DNA of 64,000 nucleotides, from NCBI RefSeq assembly GCF_910589745.1, contig NZ_OU342399.1, positions 558,001 through 622,000 of the forward strand, read 5' to 3'. The stretch comes from Candidatus Arcticimaribacter forsetii. GTDB lineage: Bacteria; Bacteroidota; Bacteroidia; Flavobacteriales; Flavobacteriaceae. Positions 7,820 to 17,425 of the stretch are shown here, piece after piece (position 1 is the first letter of the stretch; each line of letters begins with the position of its first letter). A program made the translations under genes and the position numbers. Under the pieces are notes generated by a model. It did not search any database and had not been told where the DNA came from. It saw only the letters and a list, made by a program, of their open reading frames with translations.

Positions 7820-10219
7820 TTAGTTCTTTTTGTCTTCCTTTAATCCTTTTTGTTCTAATATTTGTAGTCTAGGTTCTTTTAGATCCTCTTCATTTGAAAC
7901 AGTTTTTTCAAGCGAAATAAGAAGTGAAGGTAATAGGATTAGATTAGCAAGCATTGCAAATAATAAAGTTGCCGAAACTAATCCCCCTAATGCAACAGTT
8001 CCTCCAAATTCTGAAATCATAAATACTGAAAACCCAAAGAATAAAACAATTGACGTGTAAAACATGCTGACTCCTGTTTCTTTTAATGCTGCAAAAACAG
8101 AACGTTTTATTTTCCACTTAGATTCAAATAACTCTTGACGGTATTTTGCTAAAAAATGAATTGTATCATCTACAGAAATCCCAAATGCAATACTAAAAAC
8201 AAGGATTGTAGATGGTTTAATCGGAATACCTAAAAACCCCATCATTCCTGCTGTTATTATTAATGGAAGTAAGTTTGGAATTAATGAAATTAAAATCATT
8301 TTATAGGATCTAAACAAATACGCCATAAAAAGAGCAATCAAAAGAATTGCTAAAGAAAGTGATATAATTAAGTTTTTAATTAAATATTTAGTTCCTTTTA
8401 AAAAAATTAAAGACTTACCTGTCAACTGAACATTGTAACGATCTTCTGGAAATATTTTGTTAATTTCTTTTTCAAGATCAGCTTTAATTTCCTCCATACG
8501 CTCTGTGGGTATATCTTTCATGTAGGTAGTTAATCGAGCATATTGGCCTGTAGTGTCTACATAGTTTTTCATTAAATCCTCACCAGAACTATTAGAGTCA
8601 AAGTAAGAAAGAATGAAGTTTTTTTCTTGAGAAGTTGGAAGCTTATAATAATTAGGGTTGCCATTATAATATGCTTGTTTTGCATATTTAAATGCATTTA
8701 CAATTGAAATAGGGGAAGAGAGTTCGGGGATATCCTCAATATTTTTACCCAATTGATCCATTCTTTTAAGGGTAGGAAGTTTGATTACTCCATTTTTTCG
8801 TTTGGTATCAATTAATATTTCTAAAGGTACTATTCCGTTGAATTCGTTATCAAAAAACAAAATATCTTTAAAAAACTCCTTTCCCTGAGGCATATCTTCA
8901 AGTATACTTCCTGATATTCTAATCTGGTATATTCCTATGATACTGGTAATAAGAACCAGTAGTGAAATGATGTAGGTGTTGATTCTTCGATTACGCACTT
9001 TATTTTCCATCCAATTTACAAATCCGTCGATGGTTTTGTTTTTCAAATGATTGAGATGCTTCTTATTTGGAAGCGGCATAAAACTGTATATAATTGGAAT
9101 TAATAGAAGTGATAATATGAAAATTCCAATTACATTAATTGATGCTATGATTCCAAATTCTTTTAACAACTTACTGTCTGTTAATATAAAAGTTGCAAAT
9201 CCAGAAGCAGTTGTAAGGTTGGTCATTAAAGTTGCATTACCAATCTTAACTATAACTTGTTGTAGGGATTTAACTTGATTACCATGTTTTGCTACTTCTT
9301 GTTGATACTTGTTGATTAGAAAAATACAGTTTGGAATTCCAATTACAATTATTAAAGGAGGAATAAGTGCTGTTAAAACAGTTATTTCATATCCCATCCA
9401 ACCCAGAGTTCCTAAGGACCATGCAACTCCAAAAAGAACAATGACCATTGAAATAAGGGTAGCTCTTATGGATCTAAAGAAAAGAAAGAAAATCAAAGAA
9501 GTTATTACCATTGCCCCAAGAACAAAAATCCCGATCTCATCCACAATATTCTGTGCATTTAAAGTTCTTATGTAGGGCATTCCAGAAATCCGAACATCCA
9601 CTCCATGTTCTTTTTCAAATGCATTTATGATTGGTATGAATGTATCGAAAATAAAGTTTTTTCTAGCAGCACTGTTTACAACTTCGGTTTTCATATAAAT
9701 CGCTGTTCTAACAGTTTGTGTTTTTTTGTTAAAAAGAAGATTTTCGAAAAAAGGAAGTTCTCTATAGAATTGTTGTTTAAGAAGATTAAAATCTTCTTTG
9801 GTCTCAGGTTTTTGTTTAATAAATTGAACCAGCTCAAACTTTTTAGTTTTGATATTTTTAGATAGCACTTTTAAGTTTTCTATCGAAAGCGTAAAGTCAA
9901 TTTCTTCGTAGGAATCAAGTTTTGAGCTCAACTCATTCCAAGCCTCAAGTTTATTTTCGCTAAATAGCTCCGGGTCTTTAATGGCAAGTAGCATTACATT
10001 GCCTTCTTCTCCAAAAAGATTAAGAAATTCATTGTAACGAATATTTTCTTCATGCTGATCAGGAAGTAAGTTAGCTTCAGAAAAAGTAAAACGCATATAC
10101 TTCCATTGGGATATCCAAAAGGTAGTGACTGCAAAAAGTAGGAAGAGTATTTTAAAGCGATTACGAAGAATTAATCGAGCTATTGCTTCCCAAAACCTCC
10201 AATTTTTTTTTATTTTCAT
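7820..10219 (-). CDS. MMPL/RND-superfamily transporter
   Basis: 799 residues with an internal two-fold repeat. TM1 is near residue 22-40, followed by a periplasmic loop to about 225, a five-TM bundle, a second loop (about 425-620), and a second TM bundle ending near 770. The motif GISVDDTIHFLAKYRQE in the second half is the hallmark of the predicted exporters of the RND superfamily (COG1033), where the Asp pair is implicated in proton coupling. The substrate is unknown; relatives handle lipids, hopanoids or hydrophobic compounds. It is the last gene of a minus-strand run pyrH-frr-MMPL (29 bp after frr). No membrane-fusion or outer-membrane partner is nearby. Confidence 0.88.
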   Translation of the reverse strand: MKIKKNWRFWEAIARLILRNRFKILFLLFAVTTFWISQWKYMRFTFSEANLLPDQHEENIRYNEFLNLFGEEGNVMLLAIKDPELFSENKLEAWNELSSKLDSYEEIDFTLSIENLKVLSKNIKTKKFELVQFIKQKPETKEDFNLLKQQFYRELPFFENLLFNKKTQTVRTAIYMKTEVVNSAARKNFIFDTFIPIINAFEKEHGVDVRISGMPYIRTLNAQNIVDEIGIFVLGAMVITSLIFFLFFRSIRATLISMVIVLFGVAWSLGTLGWMGYEITVLTALIPPLIIVIGIPNCIFLINKYQQEVAKHGNQVKSLQQVIVKIGNATLMTNLTTASGFATFILTDSKLLKEFGIIASINVIGIFILSLLLIPIIYSFMPLPNKKHLNHLKNKTIDGFVNWMENKVRNRRINTYIISLLVLITSIIGIYQIRISGSILEDMPQGKEFFKDILFFDNEFNGIVPLEILIDTKRKNGVIKLPTLKRMDQLGKNIEDIPELSSPISIVNAFKYAKQAYYNGNPNYYKLPTSQEKNFILSYFDSNSSGEDLMKNYVDTTGQYARLTTYMKDIPTERMEEIKADLEKEINKIFPEDRYNVQLTGKSLIFLKGTKYLIKNLIISLSLAILLIALFMAYLFRSYKMILISLIPNLLPLIITAGMMGFLGIPIKPSTILVFSIAFGISVDDTIHFLAKYRQELFESKWKIKRSVFAALKETGVSMFYTSIVLFFGFSVFMISEFGGTVALGGLVSATLLFAMLANLILLPSLLISLEKTVSNEEDLKEPRLQILEQKGLKEDKKN

Positions 10220-10248
10220 AATGAGAAGCGTTCAATAAACGGTCTAAA

Positions 10249-10803
10249 TTAGACTGTTAATATGTCCTTTTCTTTTCTTAAATATACTTCTTCAGCTTTT
10301 TTGTTAAACTGATCCGTATGTTTTTGAACATCAATTTCGTAGTTGTTCTGTTCATCTTCAGAAGCATCAGATTTTTTTATTTCATTATTAGCATCTTTTC
10401 GTGCATTACGGATACTGATTTTAGCTGTTTCTGATTCAGCTTTTGCCATTTTAGCGAGTTCTTTTCTTCTTTCCTCAGTTAGAGGCGGAACATTTATGAT
10501 AATAGACTCCCCGTTATTCATTGGATTAAATCCAAGATTAGCGTTCATGATGGCTTTTTCTATTTCAGGAAGCAAAGTTTTTTCCCAAGGTTGAATTGAA
10601 AGAGTCCTTGCGTCTGGAGTGTTTACATTAGCAACTTGACTTAAAGGAGTGGGTGCGCCATAGTAGTCAACCATTACGCTGCTTAACATAACAGGGTTAG
10701 CTTTTCCTGCTCTAATTTTCAAGAGTTCATTTTCAAGATGCTCTATTGCGTTGTTCATACTTTCAACAGCACTATCTACTATAAATTGTAATTCTTCGTT
10801 CAT
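10249..10803 (-). CDS. frr: Ribosome recycling factor
   Basis: 184 residues, the normal length for RRF. The conserved N-terminal helix contains LLKIRAGKANPVMLSSV, followed by the YYGAPTPLSQVANV turn region and the NVPPLTEERRKELAKMAK segment. It splits post-termination ribosomes together with EF-G. It lies 10 bp downstream of pyrH, the classic pyrH-frr pair. Confidence 0.98.
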   Translation of the reverse strand: MNEELQFIVDSAVESMNNAIEHLENELLKIRAGKANPVMLSSVMVDYYGAPTPLSQVANVNTPDARTLSIQPWEKTLLPEIEKAIMNANLGFNPMNNGESIIINVPPLTEERRKELAKMAKAESETAKISIRNARKDANNEIKKSDASEDEQNNYEIDVQKHTDQFNKKAEEVYLRKEKDILTV

Positions 10804-10813
10804 ACTTTTTATC

Positions 10814-11521
10814 TTAAAGATCTACTTTGGTTCCAATATTTTCTCCCCTAACAACACGGGTTAGATTTCCTTTAGTATTCATGTCAAATACAATGATAGG
10901 AAGTTTGTTTTCTTGGCTCAAGGTAAACGCAGTTGTATCCATTATTTTGAGCCCTTTTTTTAGAACGTCTTCAAAAGAAAGTGAATCAAACTTCACAGCT
11001 TCTTTATTTTTCTCAGGATCATCATTATAAATTCCATCAACTCGTGTACCTTTTAAAATGACATCTGCATTTATTTCTACCGCTCTAAGAACTGCTGCAG
11101 AATCGGTAGTGAAAAATGGATTTCCTGTTCCTGCGCTAAAAATTACAACTCTGTTTTTTTCTAAATGCCTAACCGCTTTTCTTTTAATGTATGGTTCTGC
11201 TACAGCTTCAATTTTTAAAGCTGTCTGAAGTCGTGTTGGAACTCCTACATTTTCTAATGCGCTTTGTAGAGCTAAACCATTGATTACAGTGGCTAACATT
11301 CCCATATAATCTGCTTGAACGCGGTCTATACCTTGGCTAGAGCCTGATACTCCTCTGAAGATGTTACCGCCTCCAATTACAATCGCAATTTCGGTCTTTT
11401 GATTATAAATTTGTTTTATTTCTTCAGCATATTCGTTTATTCTTTCAGGGTCTATTCCGTAAGATCTTTCACCCATAAGAGCTTCACCACTTAGTTTTAG
11501 TAATATGCGTTTAAAATTCAT
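10814..11521 (-). CDS. pyrH: UMP kinase
   Basis: 235 residues, amino-acid-kinase fold. KLSGEALMG (phosphate-binding loop) starts at residue 8, GGGNIFRG follows near residue 50, and [13 protein letters not shown] near residue 131 binds nucleotide and UMP. It phosphorylates UMP to UDP as a hexamer under GTP/UTP control. It is the first gene of the pyrH-frr-MMPL run, with a -7 box 19 nt upstream. Confidence 0.98.
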   Translation of the reverse strand: MNFKRILLKLSGEALMGERSYGIDPERINEYAEEIKQIYNQKTEIAIVIGGGNIFRGVSGSSQGIDRVQADYMGMLATVINGLALQSALENVGVPTRLQTALKIEAVAEPYIKRKAVRHLEKNRVVIFSAGTGNPFFTTDSAAVLRAVEINADVILKGTRVDGIYNDDPEKNKEAVKFDSLSFEDVLKKGLKIMDTTAFTLSQENKLPIIVFDMNTKGNLTRVVRGENIGTKVDL

Positions 11522-11539
11522 GTGTATTTTTTTGTGTTA

Positions 11540-11547
11540 CAAATATA
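11540..11547 (-). promoter_or_regulatory. -7 element for pyrH-frr
   Basis: Minus-strand TATATTTG, a full consensus match, 18 nt before the pyrH ATG. The -33 region is not convincing. Confidence 0.5.
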
Positions 11548-11595
11548 GAAAATTAGGGGATTGAATTTGAGATCTTTTAGTTAATACAGCTGTTT

Positions 11596-12297
11596 TTATG
11601 TCTCTTTTAGCAAAAGTTTCTCAAATTCTTCAATGCTTATTGCTTCTGTCACATTAAAGTCACCAATTCTTGTTCTTCTTAAGGCAGTTAAATGTGCCCC
11701 AGAATTTAATGCTTTTCCAAAATCGTTTGCTAAAGATCTAATGTAGGTTCCTTTGCTACAACAAACCCTAAAGTCAATATTTGGTATTTGAGTGCTGGTT
11801 AATTCAAAGTTTTTAATAATAACTTTTCTGGATTTAATTTCGACTTCTGTCCCTTCTCGAGCAAATTCATATAAGCGCTTTCCGTCTTTTTTGAGAGCCG
11901 AAAAAACTGGTGGAAATTGATCAATTTCCCCTTTGAATTGTGATAAAGTACTGATTAACATTTCTTCGGATATGTGGTCTGTTGAGAATTGTTTGTCAAT
12001 CTTTGTTTCTAAATCAAATGATGGGGTAGTTGCTCCTATATAAAAAGTGCCTGTGTATTCCTTTTCATGACCCATAAACTTTTCAATACTTTTTGTCATT
12101 TTACCAGTACAAAGGATAAGAAGTCCAGTAGCAAGAGGGTCTAGAGTTCCTGCGTGTCCTACTTTAATTTTTTTGATACCGTAGGTGGATTTAATCATCC
12201 AGCGGATTTTATTTACAACTTGAAAAGAAGTCCAATTTAGAGGTTTGTCAATTAGAATAACTTCTCCATTAAGAAATTTTTCTTTTGAAATAATCAT
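11596..12297 (-). CDS. truB: tRNA pseudouridine-55 synthase
   Basis: 233 residues from the ATG at 12297. That start forms an ATGA overlap with the uppP stop and begins MIISKEKFLNGEV, whereas a longer frame to 12339 would intrude 42 bp into uppP. Motif I (LIDKPLNWTSF) and the catalytic motif GHAGTLDPLATGLL, with the nucleophilic Asp, are intact, as is KGTYIRSLANDFG. It modifies U55 in the T-loop of tRNAs. Translational coupling to uppP is likely. Confidence 0.96.
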   Translation of the reverse strand: MIISKEKFLNGEVILIDKPLNWTSFQVVNKIRWMIKSTYGIKKIKVGHAGTLDPLATGLLILCTGKMTKSIEKFMGHEKEYTGTFYIGATTPSFDLETKIDKQFSTDHISEEMLISTLSQFKGEIDQFPPVFSALKKDGKRLYEFAREGTEVEIKSRKVIIKNFELTSTQIPNIDFRVCCSKGTYIRSLANDFGKALNSGAHLTALRRTRIGDFNVTEAISIEEFEKLLLKET

Positions 12298-13085
12298 AAA
12301 ACGCTGTATAATATTGCTGCTAGACCCACAAATAAACAATAAAAACTAAAGTACCAAAGTTTAGAATTTTTCACCCACTCGATCATCCATTTGCAAGCTA
12401 ATATTCCGGTAATAAAAGCTGAAATAAAACCAATCGATAAGCTTAATATATCTAGCTCTGTGTTATGAAGGTCAATCTCTAAGATGCTTTTTGCCATACT
12501 TCCGAAAATGAGGGGAATCACCATTAGGAAAGAAAAACGTGCAGCTTTATTTTTGTCAATTCCCAAAAGAACGCCCAACGCAATTGTTGCGCCACTTCTT
12601 GATATTCCTGGTAAAATAGCAATTGCTTGAATTACTCCAATCCAAAAAGCATTTTTAAAGTCTATTTTCTTAGAAGTAGCTTTTGCTCTGTTAGCTAAAT
12701 AAAGTAGTCCTGCTGTAAAAAGGAGCATCAAACCAACTAAAAGTATGTTTTGATGAAAAAACTTGGTGATTAAATCTTCAAAAAAGAGCCCGACAAAAAC
12801 TGCAGGGATCATCGATAGTAGAATTTTCAGCGAAAAGTAAAAAGATTCATTTTTTTTAAATTTGAATAAGTCACTTAATATTTCATAAATATCTTTTCTA
12901 AAAACAACGATGGTGCTAAGCGCAGTTGCTCCATGCAGTATAAGGGTCATTAATAAACTTTCTTTTGGAAGGGATTTATCTCCAAGAATAGTTTTGGCAA
13001 TTTCTAAATGTCCACTAGAAGAGATGGGTAGGAATTCAGTGATTCCTTGGATTATTCCCAGAAGAATTGCTGTAATTAAATCCAT
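12294..13085 (-). CDS. uppP: Undecaprenyl-diphosphatase (BacA type)
   Basis: 263 residues, about eight TM segments. Both active-site motifs are present: GITEFLPISSSGHLEIA near residue 14 and PGISRSGATIALG in the middle. It dephosphorylates undecaprenyl diphosphate to recycle the lipid carrier for peptidoglycan and glycan synthesis. It is part of the ftsX-DUF3098-uppP-truB run, with a 4-bp overlap to truB. Confidence 0.96.
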   Translation of the reverse strand: MDLITAILLGIIQGITEFLPISSSGHLEIAKTILGDKSLPKESLLMTLILHGATALSTIVVFRKDIYEILSDLFKFKKNESFYFSLKILLSMIPAVFVGLFFEDLITKFFHQNILLVGLMLLFTAGLLYLANRAKATSKKIDFKNAFWIGVIQAIAILPGISRSGATIALGVLLGIDKNKAARFSFLMVIPLIFGSMAKSILEIDLHNTELDILSLSIGFISAFITGILACKWMIEWVKNSKLWYFSFYCLFVGLAAILYSVL

Positions 13086-13089
13086 TAAA

Positions 13090-13338
13090 TTATTTTTTTG
13101 AAGTAGTCAAAATGGAATAAACTGCGACTCCGAAACCGGTTAAAACAAATGTTGGAGCGAGTCTAATTCTTCTGAAACTAAAAATTTCTTGATTAAAAAC
13201 ATTCGAGTCTGGACTTCCTCCTCCAGACATTAAAATAAAACCTACACTAATAAATAGAAGTGATATGAATAGGAATAGATAATTTTTTTTACCAAAAAGT
13301 AATTGTTTCTTTTTTGACTCTGTTTTCTTCATGTTCAA
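13090..13338 (-). CDS. DUF3098 domain small membrane protein
   Basis: 82 residues. A basic N-terminus is followed by two TM segments (about 19-38 and 60-77) separated by a loop containing SGGGSPDSNVFN and FSFRRIRLAP, the conserved core of DUF3098. The function is unknown. Its invariable location between ftsX and uppP in Bacteroidetes suggests an envelope role. The ATG directly abuts the ftsX stop; an internal ATG two codons later is an alternative. Confidence 0.85.
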   Translation of the reverse strand: MNMKKTESKKKQLLFGKKNYLFLFISLLFISVGFILMSGGGSPDSNVFNQEIFSFRRIRLAPTFVLTGFGVAVYSILTTSKK

Positions 13339-14217
13339 TTATTGTACAGCCTCTGTTGTTAAGTTTAAAAAGCGCTGAGTAGCAAAAAATGTACTCAAGC
13401 CCGTTATTAATATTCCCATTCCTAAAATCCCCGAAAAAATAAGTGCTGGTTCAATTGGATTTGCTATTATATTTAACTCAGGGAATCTTTGATTTAATTC
13501 GTACAGCACTCCTGATAAAGCTCCCAATGCTATTAAAGAACCTAAAATTCCGAGTTGTAAATGTTTCCAAATAAAGGGTCTTCTAATGAAACTTTTAGTT
13601 GCACCTACCAATTGCATTGTCTTGATGATCATTCTTTTCGAGTAAATAGATAATCTTATGGAACTATTGATTAGTAGAATAGCAACAAGAATAAATACAC
13701 CGCTCAGTATTAAAACCCATTGAGTTATTTTTTTAATATTTTCGTCAAGAATTTCAACTAAAGGTTCATCATATATTACTTCATTTATATAATTTTTAGT
13801 TTCTAAATCTTTTTGGAGATTACTTAAGAAAGCAGGAGAAACATAAGATGCGTTAAAATATACATCAATAGAGCTGAGTAGGGGGTTGTAACCCAAAAAT
13901 TCCATAAAATCTTCGCCAATCTCTTTTGAGTGTGTCTCTGCCGCCTCTTCTTTAGACACAAAACGAGTGTTTTTTGTTTCGGATCTCAAAGTAAGACTTT
14001 TTTGAAGCTGTTTGACTTCAATTGGTTTGGCAGCGTCGTTAATGTATATGGTTAGTGCAATTTGCTCTTTAAAATGATCAGCTACTTTTTTTGAATTTAG
14101 TAACAATAAGCCTAACATTCCTACTAAAAACAACACAAGAGAGATGCTAATTACTACCGAGAAGTAAGTAGATATAAGACGTCTTTTTTGATAATTATCC
14201 TGAGAGTTTCTACGCAC
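13339..14217 (-). CDS. ftsX: Cell division protein FtsX (permease-like)
   Basis: 292 residues. TM1 is near 21-43, followed by a periplasmic domain to about 160 and three TMs in the C-terminal half (about 168-188, 220-240, 262-282), the FtsX/MacB-like permease layout. The start codon is GTG at 14217; no ATG gives a better N-terminus. FtsX with FtsE controls peptidoglycan hydrolases at the septum. ftsE is not adjacent here. It heads the minus-strand envelope run. Confidence 0.92.
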   Translation of the reverse strand: MRRNSQDNYQKRRLISTYFSVVISISLVLFLVGMLGLLLLNSKKVADHFKEQIALTIYINDAAKPIEVKQLQKSLTLRSETKNTRFVSKEEAAETHSKEIGEDFMEFLGYNPLLSSIDVYFNASYVSPAFLSNLQKDLETKNYINEVIYDEPLVEILDENIKKITQWVLILSGVFILVAILLINSSIRLSIYSKRMIIKTMQLVGATKSFIRRPFIWKHLQLGILGSLIALGALSGVLYELNQRFPELNIIANPIEPALIFSGILGMGILITGLSTFFATQRFLNLTTEAVQ

Positions 14218-14236
14218 GAAATTTATATTAATACTG

Positions 14237-14244
14237 TAAAAATA
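14237..14244 (-). promoter_or_regulatory. -7-like element for ftsX
   Basis: Minus-strand TATTTTTA lies 19 nt before the GTG start of ftsX, in the divergent gap with leuS. Confidence 0.3.
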
Positions 14245-14306
14245 CTAAAGACTAATCAATTTGTATTCTTGGTGGTAATAAACTTTTTCCTTTCCGGCTT
14301 AAACAC

Positions 14307-14314
14307 TATTTTTG
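14307..14314 (+). promoter_or_regulatory. -7 element for leuS
   Basis: TATTTTTG is a full match to TAnnTTTG, 17 nt before the leuS ATG. A T-rich stretch, but no clear TTG, lies at the -33 position. Confidence 0.45.
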
Positions 14315-14331
14315 TGCATCTAATAAATTGA

Positions 14332-17151
14332 ATGACTGTGGGGTATAATTTCCTTGAAATCGAAAAAAAATGGCAAGACTATTGGGCCAAAAATCAAACT
14401 TTTAAAGCGGAGAATAATAGTTTGCTACCTAAATACTATGTTTTAGATATGTTTCCATATCCTTCTGGTGCTGGACTTCATGTTGGACATCCTTTAGGAT
14501 ATATTGCGAGTGATATATACTCAAGATATAAACGACACAAGGGTTTTAATGTATTGCATCCTCAAGGGTATGATTCTTTTGGTTTGCCTGCAGAGCAGTA
14601 TGCAATTCAAACTGGACAACATCCTAATATTACAACGGAAACAAATATTAATAGATATAGAGAGCAACTTGATCGAATGGGTTTTTCTTTTGATTGGAGT
14701 AGAGAGCTCAGAACATCTCAGGCTGATTATTATAAATGGACTCAGTGGATATTTTTATTGTTATTTGATTCGTATTACTGTAAAAAAAGTGATGCAGCTA
14801 AGCCTTTAAGTGAATTGGTTGTTCAATTTGAACAAACCGGTAATATTCATGTAGACGCGGTATGTGATGAAAAGGTAATTCCTTTTAATTCTATCGATTG
14901 GTCTTCTTATTCAGAAGAAGAAAAGCAGAGGATATTGTTAAAATATCGTTTAGCATATTTATCGGATACCGAAGTTAATTGGTGCCCAGAATTAGGTACT
15001 GTTCTAGCTAATGATGAAATTGTTAATGGTGTTTCTGAGCGAGGAGGATATCCTGTTACAAAAAAGAAAATGAAACAATGGAGCATGCGAATTGGTGCTT
15101 ATGCTGAACGTTTACTCCAAGGTTTAGAAAAAATAGATTGGCCAGATTCTTTAAAAGAAATGCAGCGCAACTGGATCGGAAAATCAACCGGTGCAAAGGT
15201 TAGGTTTGATATTCAGGGTCATGATGGGCAAATTGAGGTTTTTACAACAAGACCTGATACTTTGTTTGGAGTAACCTTTATGACTCTTGCTCCAGAGCAT
15301 GAGTTAGTTGATCAAATTACCACTCAGGAGCAAAAAGAAGCTGTAGCTGCTTATGTTGAAGCTAGTGCACAACGATCTGAACGTGATCGAATGTCTGACG
15401 TTAAATCCATTAGCGGAGTTTTTACAGGAGCTTATGCGCAACATCCTTTTACAAAAGAATCAGTTCCAGTTTGGATTGGTGATTACGTTTTAGCAGGTTA
15501 TGGAACAGGAGCTGTTATGGGAGTGCCTTGTGGTGATCAAAGAGATTACGGTTTTGCAAATCACTTTGATATTCAAATAAAAAATATTTTTGAAGGAGCC
15601 GATATTTCAAAAGAAGCTTTTACTGAAAAAGGAAATACAAAATTAAAAGATTCAGATTTCTTAAACGGATTAACTTACAAAGAAGCTATGGTTTCTGTAA
15701 TTGATAAACTAGAGAAAGATAATTCTGGTGAAGGTAATGTGAATTACAGGCTAAGAGATGCAATTTTCAGTAGACAAAGATATTGGGGAGAACCAATCCC
15801 TATTTATTACAGAGACGGATTTCCAGTTGGTTTAAAGCCTAAAAATCTTCCTCTTGAATTACCTGAGGTTGAACAGTATTTACCGACTCCAGAAGGGGCT
15901 CCGCCTCTTGGTAACGCAACCACATGGGCCTGGGATATAGTTAATGAGAAAGTTGTTTCGAATACTGAAATTAATGAATCTACAGTTTTTCCATTAGAGC
16001 TAAATACTATGCCCGGTTGGGCAGGAAGTTCTTGGTACTTTAACAGATATATGGATTCCGGAAATTCTGAAGCGTTTGTAAGTAAAGAGGCAGTCGATTA
16101 TTGGCAGGATGTTGATTTGTATTTAGGAGGTAGCGAACATGCAACCGGTCATCTTTTGTATTCTAGATTTTGGCAAAAATTCCTTTTCGATTTAAATTTA
16201 CTTCCAGTAGATGAGTATGCAAAAAAACTTATAAATCAGGGTATGATTTTAGGTTCATCCGCTTTTGTTTATCGAAAAAAAGGAACCCAAGAGTATGTAT
16301 CTAAAAATCTAATTGCTAATGTTGAAGTAGAGCCTATACGAGTAGATGTAAGTTTGGTTAATTCTTCAAATGAGTTAAATACAGAAGAATTAAAAAAATG
16401 GCAACCCCAATTTAAGGATGCTTTATTTGTTCTAGAGGATGGAGTTTATTTGGTTGGACGTGAAGTTGAGAAAATGTCTAAATCCAAATATAATGTTGTG
16501 AATCCAGATTTAATTTGTGAGCAATATGGTGCAGACACACTTCGTATGTATGAAATGTTCTTAGGTCCATTAGAACAAGCTAAGCCATGGAATACAGCAG
16601 GTATTTCGGGCGTTCATTCTTTTCTAAAGAAAATGTGGAGGCTCTATCATCCTAATGATTCTTTTTCTGTAAGTGATTCTCCAGCTTCAAAAGAAGCTCT
16701 TAAAACCCTTCATCAAACAATCAAGAAAGTTACAGAGGATATTGAAAATTTTTCTTTTAATACTTGTATTAGCTCTTTCATGATATGTGTAAATGAGTTG
16801 ACAGCGCAAAAATGCAATGAAAAAGAAGTTTTAGAGCCTTTGGCAGTTTTATTATCGCCTTTTGCTTCACATTTTTCTGAAGAGATTTGGGAATTGTTAG
16901 GGAATAAGACAAGCATTAGTAACGCTCCTTTTCCAGTTCATGAGCCAAAATATTTAGTAGAGTCTACTAAGAACTATCCGGTTTCTTTTAATGGTAAAAT
17001 GAGATTTACAATTGAACTTTCTTTAGATTTAAAAAAGAATGAAATCGAAGAGTTGATTCTTAAGGAAGAAAAAACCCAACAACAGTTACAAGGAAGAGTC
17101 CCTAAAAAAGTAATAGTAGTGCCTGGAAAAATTATTAATATCGTTGGATAA
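14332..17151 (+). CDS. leuS: Leucyl-tRNA synthetase
   Basis: 939 residues, class I. The HIGH-like signature is GLHVGHPLGY (near residue 50) and the second signature is MSKSKYN (near 718). An editing CP1 domain lies between about 270 and 480 (TTRPDTLFGVTFMTLAPEH). The protein is longer than E. coli LeuRS (860) because of inserts around residues 155-210 and 635-700, which is usual in Bacteroidetes. It charges tRNA-Leu. Its TAA stop overlaps the ATG of the following transporter gene by one base. Confidence 0.98.
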   Translation: MTVGYNFLEIEKKWQDYWAKNQTFKAENNSLLPKYYVLDMFPYPSGAGLHVGHPLGYIASDIYSRYKRHKGFNVLHPQGYDSFGLPAEQYAIQTGQHPNITTETNINRYREQLDRMGFSFDWSRELRTSQADYYKWTQWIFLLLFDSYYCKKSDAAKPLSELVVQFEQTGNIHVDAVCDEKVIPFNSIDWSSYSEEEKQRILLKYRLAYLSDTEVNWCPELGTVLANDEIVNGVSERGGYPVTKKKMKQWSMRIGAYAERLLQGLEKIDWPDSLKEMQRNWIGKSTGAKVRFDIQGHDGQIEVFTTRPDTLFGVTFMTLAPEHELVDQITTQEQKEAVAAYVEASAQRSERDRMSDVKSISGVFTGAYAQHPFTKESVPVWIGDYVLAGYGTGAVMGVPCGDQRDYGFANHFDIQIKNIFEGADISKEAFTEKGNTKLKDSDFLNGLTYKEAMVSVIDKLEKDNSGEGNVNYRLRDAIFSRQRYWGEPIPIYYRDGFPVGLKPKNLPLELPEVEQYLPTPEGAPPLGNATTWAWDIVNEKVVSNTEINESTVFPLELNTMPGWAGSSWYFNRYMDSGNSEAFVSKEAVDYWQDVDLYLGGSEHATGHLLYSRFWQKFLFDLNLLPVDEYAKKLINQGMILGSSAFVYRKKGTQEYVSKNLIANVEVEPIRVDVSLVNSSNELNTEELKKWQPQFKDALFVLEDGVYLVGREVEKMSKSKYNVVNPDLICEQYGADTLRMYEMFLGPLEQAKPWNTAGISGVHSFLKKMWRLYHPNDSFSVSDSPASKEALKTLHQTIKKVTEDIENFSFNTCISSFMICVNELTAQKCNEKEVLEPLAVLLSPFASHFSEEIWELLGNKTSISNAPFPVHEPKYLVESTKNYPVSFNGKMRFTIELSLDLKKNEIEELILKEEKTQQQLQGRVPKKVIVVPGKIINIVG

Positions 17152-17411
17152 TGAATTATGAAATAATTGGATTTATAGCAGCAATTTTGACCACCTCTTC
17201 TTTTATACCTCAATTGGTAAAGGTCTGGAAGTCAAAATCCTCAAAAGGAGTATCAGTAAGTATGTATTTAGTTATGTTGTCTGGTGTAATTCTTTGGGGG
17301 GTATATGGATATTTAATAGGAAGTAAGTCCGTTTTGATCGCCAATGCAATTACAGCTTTACTTCAGGGTGCTATTTTATTTATGCTATTGAATAGCAGGA
17401 AATTAAAATAA
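17151..17411 (+). CDS. SemiSWEET-type small sugar transporter
   Basis: 86 residues forming one three-helix bundle (TM about 5-24, 38-56, 63-82). The PQ-loop signature SFIPQLVKVWKSKS is present in the first helix-loop. SemiSWEETs dimerise to make a facilitative sugar pore in the inner membrane. The gene is translationally coupled to leuS (TAATG), an odd partner for a sugar transporter. Confidence 0.9.
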   Translation: MNYEIIGFIAAILTTSSFIPQLVKVWKSKSSKGVSVSMYLVMLSGVILWGVYGYLIGSKSVLIANAITALLQGAILFMLLNSRKLK

Positions 17412-17425
17412 ATCTAACGGTTGTT

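Noticed and set aside
12298-12339. Extended truB start 14 codons upstream
   Set aside because: It would overlap uppP by 46 bp, and the ATG at 12297 gives an ATGA overlap and the family N-terminus.
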